From assembly GCA_046757565.1 (NCBI GenBank), contig JBHHYN010000097.1, positions 1 through 11,487 of the forward strand: a stretch of 11,487 bases of DNA, in the 5' to 3' direction. The stretch is from JBHHYN01 sp046757565 (GTDB lineage: Bacteria; Pseudomonadota; Gammaproteobacteria; Eutrophobiales; Eutrophobiaceae). The notes below the pieces were generated by a model. The model saw only the letters and a program-made list of their open reading frames with translations, did no database searches and had not been told where the DNA came from. Positions 7,050 through 11,487 of the stretch are shown piece after piece. Made by a program: the position numbers and the translations under genes. The stretch's first letter is position 1. Every line of letters starts with the position of its first letter.

Positions 7050-7126
7050 TCGGTCTATTCATTGTTACCAGACCAGTTTCCGGAGGCATTAAAAACAGCG
7101 GCATCAGGAGTTGAGACAGGACTACA

Positions 7127-8386
7127 ATGCAGACATCGACCACATTCATGCGATTGCACCTTAAATATCTGTTGCTATTGCGGGTATTTGCCATTGGTGG
7201 GCAGATTGCCGCCCTGTTCATTACACAATATCTGTTTTCAATCGTTTTTCCCGTCCCTCTGATTGTGATGACGATCACTGTGTTGAGTCTCTACACCATC
7301 GTTTCCTGGTTGCGCATGAACAACCAAACGGCAATTTCCGAGCAAAGCATTCTTGCCCAACTGCTTATCGATGTCGTAGCCCTGACGATACTTATCTATT
7401 TTACGGGTGGCACGGTCAATCCGTTTATCTCGCTCTTTTTATTACCTATTACTTTTGCCGCGGCAAGCCTGCGCCCAACCTATACCTGGCTGATCGTCGT
7501 TGCCGCGATCAGTTGTTACACCCTGCTCATGTTTTTTCATGCACCCATAGTCAGTGAACAACACTATGATGAGAGTTTCATGCTTCACCTTTGGGGAATG
7601 TGGTGTGGTTTCATGTTAAGTGCGGGGTTAATCGCCTACTTTGTATCACGCATCGGCCGCGCCTTGCGGGAAAGAGATCATGCGCTCGCCCTGGCACGTC
7701 AGGAGGCTATTTATGACGATCAGATTCTGGCGCTCGGTACGCTGGCCGCAGGTACCGCGCATGAACTTGGCACCCCGTTATCAACCATGGCGGTGCTGAC
7801 CAAAGAACTTGAAAATGAATACAGAAATAAAAAAGACCTGGTGGATAATCTTAGATTACTGCAGGAGCAGATTGACCGGTGCAAACATATTCTGTCACGG
7901 ATGGCCTCTGATGCAGGCCAACTGCAGGCTGATTCGGGACACCGGATGCGGCTGAACGATTACATAAAAGCGATCATCAATGACTGGCAAAGCCTGTGCC
8001 CCTATATGGACGCCAGGATTAAATGGTCCGGGCGACAACCGTCACCGGAGGTCATTGTTGATCAGACATTGACCCATGCCATCGTCAATGTGCTCAATAA
8101 TGCGGCTGATGCCTCCTCAACAGTGATCGAGGTTGACAGCAATTGGGATGATGAACAGCTCAAAATTGAAATTAAAGATAATGGAGAAGGGCTGTCAGCA
8201 GATGCCCTGAGAAAAATCGGGCAGACCATCTACAGCAGCAAAACACCGGATAAAGGGCTGGGTTTCGGGTTACTCCTGGCCAAGACCACACTGAATCGTT
8301 TTGGTGGAACGATTGAATTAACAAATCGCAGCGGAGGCGGCGTTTGCGCGGAAATTACCCTGCCACTCTCACCGATTCTGGCGTAG
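7127..8386 (+). CDS. regB: Redox-sensing histidine kinase RegB/PrrB/ActS
   Basis: This membrane sensor kinase reports the redox state of the respiratory chain and phosphorylates RegA. Residues about 15-175 carry six hydrophobic segments. The conserved quinone-sensing loop Gly-Gly-Thr-Val-Asn-Pro-Phe lies at 94-100. The H-box Leu-Gly-Thr-Leu-Ala-Ala-Gly-Thr-Ala-His-Glu-Leu-Gly-Thr-Pro-Leu-Ser-Thr (203-220), with phospho-acceptor His212, is diagnostic of the family. Cys252 in Asp-Arg-Cys-Lys-His-Ile-Leu corresponds to the redox-active cysteine (Cys265) of Rhodobacter RegB. The ATPase domain has its N-box near 321-330, Asp-Asn-Gly-Glu-Gly at 351-355 and Gly-Leu-Gly-Phe-Gly-Leu at 377-382. All key residues are present and the length (419) is normal. 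AGGA at 7118-7121 supports the start. regA follows after 3 bases. Confidence 0.95.
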   Translation: MQTSTTFMRLHLKYLLLLRVFAIGGQIAALFITQYLFSIVFPVPLIVMTITVLSLYTIVSWLRMNNQTAISEQSILAQLLIDVVALTILIYFTGGTVNPFISLFLLPITFAAASLRPTYTWLIVVAAISCYTLLMFFHAPIVSEQHYDESFMLHLWGMWCGFMLSAGLIAYFVSRIGRALRERDHALALARQEAIYDDQILALGTLAAGTAHELGTPLSTMAVLTKELENEYRNKKDLVDNLRLLQEQIDRCKHILSRMASDAGQLQADSGHRMRLNDYIKAIINDWQSLCPYMDARIKWSGRQPSPEVIVDQTLTHAIVNVLNNAADASSTVIEVDSNWDDEQLKIEIKDNGEGLSADALRKIGQTIYSSKTPDKGLGFGLLLAKTTLNRFGGTIELTNRSGGGVCAEITLPLSPILA

Positions 8387-8389
8387 GCA

Positions 8390-8932
8390 ATGGAAAATCA
8401 TCAAAGCGGATGTTTATTACTGGTTGACGATGACGAGACTTTTTGCGATGTATTGTCTCGTGCCCTGGAGAAACGCGGCTATTCGGTTGTCAGCGCCCAT
8501 GATATTGAAGGTGCTTTAACCCAAGCCGTTGATTTGATCCCCACTCATGCCGTTGTAGATCTGAAAATGCCCGGGGAGTCCGGTCTTGAGTTAATTCCCA
8601 AACTCTGTGAATTACATCCGCAAATTCTTATTGTTGTCCTCACAGGTTATGCCAGCATCGCCACGGCAGTTGAGGCCATAAAACTCGGCGCCGTGCATTA
8701 TTTGACGAAACCCACCAATGCCGATCAAATTGTCAAGGCTTTTCAACGGGAGGCGGGTGATCCGGATGTGCGGATTTCCGATAAACCCATACCACTCAAT
8801 CGGGTGGAATGGGAACATATCCAGAAGGTGTTGACCGACTGCAACGGAAATATTACCGCTGCGGCGCGTACACTCGGTATGTACAGACGGACATTACAAC
8901 GGAAACTGCAGAAACGTCCTGTTCATTATTAA
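8390..8932 (+). CDS. regA: Response regulator RegA/PrrA/ActR
   Basis: This is the DNA-binding partner of RegB, a global regulator of respiration, electron transport and related energy genes. The receiver domain (about 7-120) has acidic Asp13-15, phospho-acceptor Asp57 (Val-Val-Asp-Leu-Lys-Met), Thr85 and Lys107. A proline-containing linker (Lys-Pro-Ile-Pro-Leu) leads to Arg-Val-Glu-Trp-Glu-His-Ile-Gln, strongly conserved in RegA. The Fis-type helix-turn-helix follows at about 153-177 (Ala-Ala-Arg-Thr-Leu-Gly-Met-Tyr-Arg-Arg-Thr-Leu-Gln-Arg). The length (180) is typical. The ATG lies 3 bases after the regB stop with only a weak TAGG before it, so translation is probably coupled. No senC/SCO gene lies between regB and regA, unlike in Rhodobacter; copC/copD lie upstream in divergent orientation. 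Confidence 0.95.
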   Translation: MENHQSGCLLLVDDDETFCDVLSRALEKRGYSVVSAHDIEGALTQAVDLIPTHAVVDLKMPGESGLELIPKLCELHPQILIVVLTGYASIATAVEAIKLGAVHYLTKPTNADQIVKAFQREAGDPDVRISDKPIPLNRVEWEHIQKVLTDCNGNITAAARTLGMYRRTLQRKLQKRPVHY

Positions 8933-8973
8933 TACTTTGATATTGCAGGATTTTACCTCTCTTTCCCGTTTTT

Positions 8974-10089
8974 CTACACTGGCTGCTTGGGAACGAGACG
9001 AAACAGGGACTGCGCATTCCGGTCCAGGATGGCCTCTACCTGTCTGGCAGTCAGCCCCACGTCCCCGACGTAGTCGACACATTGCTGGTAGATGTCACCC
9101 ACTTCATAGGGGTAGTCGCTGCCCAGCAGCATGCGCTCGGGGCCAAACGCATCACAGGCGCAGCGCAGGGCCGGCACGTAGGCATGCGACACCGTGTCAT
9201 ACCAGAACCGCTTTGCGGTAACGCTTGGCTTCTCCGCGCCCCTGGGCATAAACATCCCAAACTGATTGTCCAGCCGCTGCATCAACATGGAAATCTCGCC
9301 GCCCAGGTGGGGCACGATGATGCGGACATTCGGATAGCGTGAGGGGATCTCCTTGGCGATCAGATGCGCGGCCAGGGCCGTGTCCTCAATGGTTGCACCG
9401 ATAGGCCAGGTAAGATTATACGCCTTGACCAGGACGGAGCAGGCGCCAATGCCGTGCGGATGGAAGAACAGGATCACGCCACGCCGGTTGAGTTCTTCCC
9501 AGTAGGGATCGAAAGCGGGATCCGCCACCGAGCGACACAGCACGGACGTCCCCATGGTGACGCCCACCATCCCCAGATCGTCGAGCGCCCGGCCCATCTC
9601 CTCGATCGAAGCGTCCACGTGTGGCAGCGGTGTCGCCGCATACGCCACGAATCGGTCGGGATGACGGCGGACGATGTCCGCATAGGCGTCGTTGATGAAT
9701 CGGGCCGCTGTAATGGCATGCTGTTTATTCTCAAAGTAGGGGAGCTGGGGAGCGGCCGAAAGCACCATCATCTGCACTCCGGCCCGGTCCATCATCTGAA
9801 AACGCGCCTTCAGCTCGGCAGGGCTGCCGCTGCCGCCCGGCATCGGCGCTTTTCGCGCGATTATCGTTCCGGTCCCGCCACCGCCGAAGCTGTCAAGCAT
9901 GTCGAGATACTCGGTCGGATAGTAGTGCCCGTGGACGTCGATCCGCAATGTGTCCGGCACCGTGAAGGCGGCCGTAGCGGATTGTTGTCCGCCCAGCACC
10001 GTTGTGCCGGCGAGCACAGTCGCCACACCGCCTGCGGTAACCTTCAGGAAATCGCGGCGATCAGCGGATGTTTCTTCTTCTTTCGTCAT
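8974..10089 (-). CDS. Tat-exported amidohydrolase (Amidohydro-rel 2 / ACMSD-like)
   Basis: A 371-residue metal-dependent hydrolase or decarboxylase of the amidohydrolase-2 group, which includes ACMSD and gamma-resorcylate decarboxylase. The N-terminus carries a twin-arginine signal, Asp-Arg-Arg-Asp-Phe-Leu-Lys at 10-16, then an alanine/glycine-rich hydrophobic stretch to about residue 41, so the folded enzyme should go to the periplasm. The metal site is visible: Asp-Val-His-Gly-His (51-55), Phe-His-Pro-His-Gly (209-213), His-Leu-Gly-Gly (261-264) and Gly-Ser-Asp-Tyr-Pro (323-327, Asp325). The substrate cannot be told. GAGGAGA six bases before the ATG is a strong ribosome-binding site. It is transcribed alone, convergent with regA, with 41 bases between the stops and no clear terminator there. 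Its GC content is high. Confidence 0.88.
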   Translation of the reverse strand: MTKEEETSADRRDFLKVTAGGVATVLAGTTVLGGQQSATAAFTVPDTLRIDVHGHYYPTEYLDMLDSFGGGGTGTIIARKAPMPGGSGSPAELKARFQMMDRAGVQMMVLSAAPQLPYFENKQHAITAARFINDAYADIVRRHPDRFVAYAATPLPHVDASIEEMGRALDDLGMVGVTMGTSVLCRSVADPAFDPYWEELNRRGVILFFHPHGIGACSVLVKAYNLTWPIGATIEDTALAAHLIAKEIPSRYPNVRIIVPHLGGEISMLMQRLDNQFGMFMPRGAEKPSVTAKRFWYDTVSHAYVPALRCACDAFGPERMLLGSDYPYEVGDIYQQCVDYVGDVGLTARQVEAILDRNAQSLFRLVPKQPV

Positions 10090-10147
10090 GCTCTTCTCCT
10101 CGCTTCAGCTCTTTACGCCCGCAGGCGACGTATGATGATATATAAAA

Positions 10148-10195
10148 CCGTTTAACATGGTTCCAAGATGGTGCTGGCACATGAAACGGCTTTTT
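10148..10195. terminator. Possible bidirectional terminator below the antitoxin gene
   Basis: CCGTTT (10148-10153) pairs with AAACGG (10184-10189), extended by CATG with CATG (10156-10159, 10180-10183) across a two-base bulge. On the plus strand CTTTTT follows; on the minus strand the RNA would read TTTTATA after the stem. It lies 12 bases beyond the stop of the minus-strand XRE antitoxin gene, so it may end that transcript. The loop is long (20 bases), so confidence is limited. Confidence 0.4.
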
Positions 10196-10206
10196 CTGCG
10201 CGCATG

Positions 10207-10533
10207 TTAGACAGCTTTTGATCTTGATGATATTGCCTTAGCCAAGTCCTTTTGAGAAGCTCCTAACGCCAGTAAGGACTTAATAAGAAGATCTATTGAA
10301 ACCGATTCAGACCCGGCCTCCATCTTCGCAACTCTTGATTGGCTCGATTTAATTAATTTTGCAAAATCAACCTGGCTCATACGTTTGCGTTTACGCATAT
10401 TCTTCAAGCTTTGGCTCAGGGAAAGTTTCATTTCAATAAATGCCTCTTCTTCCGGAGTCAGCCCCAAAAATTCAACTGCTGTACCGACTTTCCAGCCTTT
10501 AGCTTCCAGTTTTTTTCGCTTACCTTGTTTCAT
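10207..10533 (-). CDS. XRE-type antitoxin (HigA-like)
   Basis: A 108-residue cytoplasmic DNA-binding protein. The N-terminal half is basic, then acidic (Gly-Leu-Thr-Pro-Glu-Glu-Glu-Ala near 24-31), and leads into a Cro/C1-type helix-turn-helix at about 40-85. Met-Ser-Gln-Val-Asp-Phe-Ala-Lys (52-59) is followed by Ser-Ser-Gln-Ser-Arg-Val-Ala-Lys-Met-Glu-Ala-Gly. This architecture is usual for antitoxins paired with RelE/HigB (Gp49-like) toxins, where it neutralises the toxin and represses the operon. Here the upstream partner is reduced to 32 codons, and the antitoxin ATG overlaps its stop (ATGA). No Shine-Dalgarno of its own is convincing, so coupling to the remnant is likely. A hairpin at 10148-10189 may end the transcript. 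Confidence 0.83.
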   Translation of the reverse strand: MKQGKRKKLEAKGWKVGTAVEFLGLTPEEEAFIEMKLSLSQSLKNMRKRKRMSQVDFAKLIKSSQSRVAKMEAGSESVSIDLLIKSLLALGASQKDLAKAISSRSKAV

Positions 10534-10628
10534 AGCAGAAAGCCGGCCTCAATACGGGCTGCAGCAGAGAAAGGTGGCGTTTTAACTTCTCCATGCAGCC
10601 ATACGACTGCCTTGTCATCAGTGCTCAT
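10530..10628 (-). pseudogene. RelE/HigB-like (Gp49-like) toxin cut down to 32 codons
   Basis: A frame starting ATG at 10626-10628 encodes 32 residues, including Val-Val-Trp-Leu-His-Gly-Glu-Val-Lys-Thr-Pro-Pro-Phe-Ser and Ala-Arg-Ile-Glu-Ala-Gly-Phe-Leu-Leu. This is the characteristic N-terminus of the Gp49-like RelE-superfamily toxins, which are normally about 100-115 residues. A TGA then stops the frame; it overlaps the ATG of the antitoxin. Reading through the TGA gives no toxin-like sequence, so this looks like an internal deletion that removed the catalytic body and left the operon junction. The remnant lacks the beta-sheet active site and cannot be an mRNA-cleaving enzyme. It may now act only as a translational leader. 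Alternatively it is simple decay. Confidence 0.7.
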
Positions 10629-10635
10629 GCAGGAT

Positions 10636-10664
10636 AGTATATGTCAGATATGATATATTTACAA
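10636..10664 (-). promoter_or_regulatory. Promoter of the toxin-remnant/antitoxin pair
   Basis: On the minus strand TTGTAA (10659-10664) and TATACT (10636-10641) are separated by exactly 17 bases. The -10 matches 5 of 6 and the -35 matches 4 of 6 positions. The expected start is about 10628-10630, on or just before the ATG at 10628, and there is no Shine-Dalgarno. A leaderless or near-leaderless mRNA is predicted. AT-rich repeats around the -10 (TATATG, ATATGATATA) could be the antitoxin operator. Confidence 0.5.
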
Positions 10665-10699
10665 TGTCTGAAGTAATGAAAAAATCATTCACGAAAATA

Positions 10700-10820
10700 A
10701 ATAGGGTCAGAGTCGATTGATTTAGATCATACAAGTCAGTAATTCGTTTTAGGTATTTACTATTTGATAAATAGATAATTTTTAAGCAAGCAAATAAAAT
10801 CAATCGGCACTGACCCTATT
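10700..10820. repeat. MITE-like element with 24-bp inverted ends
   Basis: The first 24 bases (10700-10723) and the reverse complement of the last 24 (10797-10820) match at 22 positions, starting AATAGGGTCAG and ending CGATTGATTT. The interior is 73 bp, AT-rich and non-coding. Ends reading GGGTCAGAGTCGATTGATT resemble repeats I recall near transposases in many proteobacterial genomes. I see no clear target-site duplication. It directly abuts the transposase tail that starts near 10839. Confidence 0.6.
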
Positions 10821-10838
10821 GCTTCTGTGAAATGCTTA

Positions 10839-10964
10839 AATACGAAAGTAAAATTGACAGTTAGAAAATCCTACGGATTCAGAACCTTCAAATGCACTGA
10901 AATTACCTTATATCACACTTTAGGTAAACTACCAGAGCCTCCTTTAACCCATAAATTTTGCTGA
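10839..10964 (+). pseudogene. Transposase C-terminal remnant
   Basis: A plus-strand frame ending with TGA at 10962-10964 gives about 41 readable residues, including Thr-Val-Arg-Lys-Ser-Tyr-Gly-Phe-Arg-Thr-Phe, then Glu-Ile-Thr-Leu-Tyr-His-Thr-Leu-Gly-Lys-Leu-Pro-Glu-Pro-Pro-Leu-Thr-His-Lys-Phe-Cys. I recognise this as the tail pattern of an insertion-sequence DDE transposase, perhaps ISL3-like, though the family is not certain. The catalytic part is missing: the frame runs back into the MITE-like element, with no start. A degenerate end-like sequence (10990-11008) lies 25 bases beyond the stop. Confidence 0.6.
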
Positions 10965-10978
10965 CGAGGCTTTTTTTT
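10936..10978 (+). terminator. Hairpin and U-tract at the end of the transposase remnant
   Basis: AGCCTC (10936-10941) pairs with GAGGCT (10966-10971), followed by eight T residues (10971-10978). The 24-base loop is long, and the stem overlaps the last transposase codons and the stop. It may end plus-strand transcription through the remnant and shield the neighbouring minus-strand genes. Confidence 0.35.
10944..10976 (+). repeat. Dispersed repeat, copy 2 (transposase tail)
   Basis: This direct-orientation copy matches 28-60 at 27 of 33 bases. The pair shows that two diverged members of one transposase family lie nearly 11 kb apart in the same orientation. Confidence 0.5.
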
Positions 10979-10989
10979 ATAATAATTAA

Positions 10990-11008
10990 TCAATCTTGCT
11001 CTGACCCC
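10990..11008 (-). repeat. Third GGGTCAGAG-type repeat arm
   Basis: Its reverse complement reads GGGGTCAGAGCAAGATTGA. This matches the arm at 10704-10720 (GGGTCAGAG, then GATTGA) with a short difference in the centre. It points inward towards the transposase remnant and could be the right end of that decayed insertion sequence. Confidence 0.45.
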
Positions 11009-11048
11009 GATTAGGAGTGGACTCAGAATAGGAGTGACTGGTTATGTG

Positions 11049-11237
11049 TTACTTGACCGATGGGATATTGAGATCTTTGCAGATTTTCTTCGCCAGCATG
11101 TCGCTGATTTCGGTGTGTCGAGGAACCGCTGATCGTGTGTTCAATGCCTTGTTGTGCCACCATGAATGTTTCCCTCCTTCGCGCAGCAACTCACAGCCGT
11201 TATCCTGCAAATGCCGAAGCAATTGACTTCGCTTCAT
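11049..11237 (-). CDS. hicA: HicA-family mRNA interferase toxin
   Basis: A 62-residue toxin that cleaves mRNA until bound by HicB. The fold is recognised from the N-terminal helix (Lys-Arg-Ser-Gln-Leu-Leu-Arg-His-Leu), then Gly-Gly-Lys-His-Ser-Trp-Trp-His (21-28), which holds catalytic His24. Val-Pro-Arg-His-Thr-Glu-Ile (38-44) and a last helix ending in Ile-Cys-Lys-Asp-Leu follow. The catalytic histidine is present and the length is normal, so it is probably active. Its ATG overlaps the hicB stop by four bases (ATGA), so the two are translated together, antitoxin first. Downstream on the minus strand lie only repeats and the transposase remnant. Confidence 0.88.
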   Translation of the reverse strand: MKRSQLLRHLQDNGCELLREGGKHSWWHNKALNTRSAVPRHTEISDMLAKKICKDLNIPSVK

Positions 11238-11446
11238 ATAGCGATATTTTCTTCGGTATATTGATTCCCTGCTGCAGAAATAGCTTCTTTTCTATTAAAT
11301 TCAATTGCTTCCTGCAGTGTCTCTTGAAGACTTTCAATGAGTTGCTCGCGAGACGCTTCCTGGCAATTCACGCCTGGTACTTCTTCAATCCAGCCGATCC
11401 ACCACTCCTTATCCTGTTTAATGATTGCGGTATATTGTGTGTTCAT
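11234..11446 (-). CDS. hicB: HicB-family antitoxin
   Basis: A 70-residue antitoxin with the small HicB fold: N-terminal strand Gln-Tyr-Thr-Ala-Ile-Ile-Lys-Gln-Asp, then Trp-Trp-Ile-Gly-Trp-Ile-Glu-Glu-Val-Pro-Gly-Val. A helix from about residue 32 (Ser-Arg-Glu-Gln-Leu-Ile-Glu-Ser-Leu-Gln-Glu) completes it. It inhibits HicA by direct binding. There is no C-terminal helix-turn-helix or Arc-like DNA-binding part, so it belongs to the short HicB group and may not repress the operon by itself. The order hicB-hicA is the reverse of that in E. coli K-12. No good Shine-Dalgarno lies close to the ATG. GGAAAGG occurs about 17 bases upstream. The promoter probably lies at or beyond the window edge. Confidence 0.86.
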   Translation of the reverse strand: MNTQYTAIIKQDKEWWIGWIEEVPGVNCQEASREQLIESLQETLQEAIEFNRKEAISAAGNQYTEENIAI

Positions 11447-11487
11447 AGTCGATATAGTTTAGCCTTTCCGTGATTTATTTCCACTAG

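Larger units (their letters stand above)
6796..7126. promoter_or_regulatory. Divergent control region, copper operon / regB
   Basis: This 331-bp spacer separates the divergent copper operon and regB and must hold both promoters. It contains a RegA-like box (6880-6894), palindromes GGTTAACC (6818-6825) and GACCTGGTC (6826-6834) close to the copper-operon start, a repeated AACCGAC (6822-6828, 6837-6843), and a candidate regB promoter (7021-7049). No open reading frame here looks coding. I see no clear CueR-type or CopR/CusR-type copper box. Confidence 0.6.

Noticed and set aside
8933..8973. Intrinsic terminator between regA and the amidohydrolase gene
   Set aside because: No stable stem followed by a T-run could be found on either strand in this 41-base gap.
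9364..10155. A 263-codon plus-strand frame opposite the amidohydrolase
   Set aside because: It is histidine/arginine-rich, lies antisense to a gene with clear metal motifs and a strong ribosome-binding site, and looks like a by-product of its high GC content.
10618..10803. A 61-codon minus-strand frame over the MITE-like element
   Set aside because: It covers the inverted repeat and the antitoxin promoter, and its translation shows no protein-like pattern beyond AT-rich bias.
10700..11008. CRISPR array
   Set aside because: The repeats are inverted, few and irregularly spaced, with no regular spacers and no cas genes.

Overview
The window looks like proteobacterial chromosome. The evidence is a RegB/RegA-type redox two-component pair, a periplasmic cyclophilin, CopC/CopD copper proteins and a predicted outer-membrane protein. 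Base composition is mixed. The 4.5-10.1 kb part is GC-richer and compact. Both ends (about 1-1.2 kb and 10.1-11.5 kb) are AT-richer and hold broken genes, repeats and toxin-antitoxin genes, as in accessory DNA. I cannot name the genus. RegBA fits Alphaproteobacteria and some Gammaproteobacteria, and a GTTC-N7-GTTC direct repeat in front of the Y-family polymerase resembles the alphaproteobacterial LexA box.

Left end (1-1183): the last codons of a decayed transposase lie at 1-48. An unrecognised methionine-free reading frame with no convincing start follows (171-728). Then comes mostly non-coding DNA holding a short orphan C-terminal fragment (971-1138). Middle left (1184-4405): an exported cyclophilin-type prolyl isomerase, a membrane diguanylate cyclase with intact active and inhibitory sites, and a convergent Y-family DNA polymerase preceded by a LexA-like box.

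Middle (4498-8932): a minus-strand operon encodes a predicted outer-membrane protein, CopC and CopD. It is divergent from regB-regA across a 331-bp spacer. That spacer holds a sequence close to the published RegA/RegR-type box, so the redox regulator may control itself, the copper operon, or both. A Tat-exported amidohydrolase (8974-10089, minus) converges on regA.

Right end (10090-11487): an XRE antitoxin gene is translationally coupled to a toxin gene cut down to 32 codons, under a promoter that predicts a leaderless transcript. Beyond it lie a 121-bp MITE-like inverted-repeat element, a second transposase tail of the same family as the one at the left end, and a complete hicB-hicA module.

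The most notable points are the gutted toxin in front of an intact antitoxin, the RegA-like box between regBA and the copper operon, the LexA-like box before the polymerase, and the related transposase scars at both ends. No wholly new multi-gene system is evident. Protein identifications rest on motif recognition by eye, without database searches.
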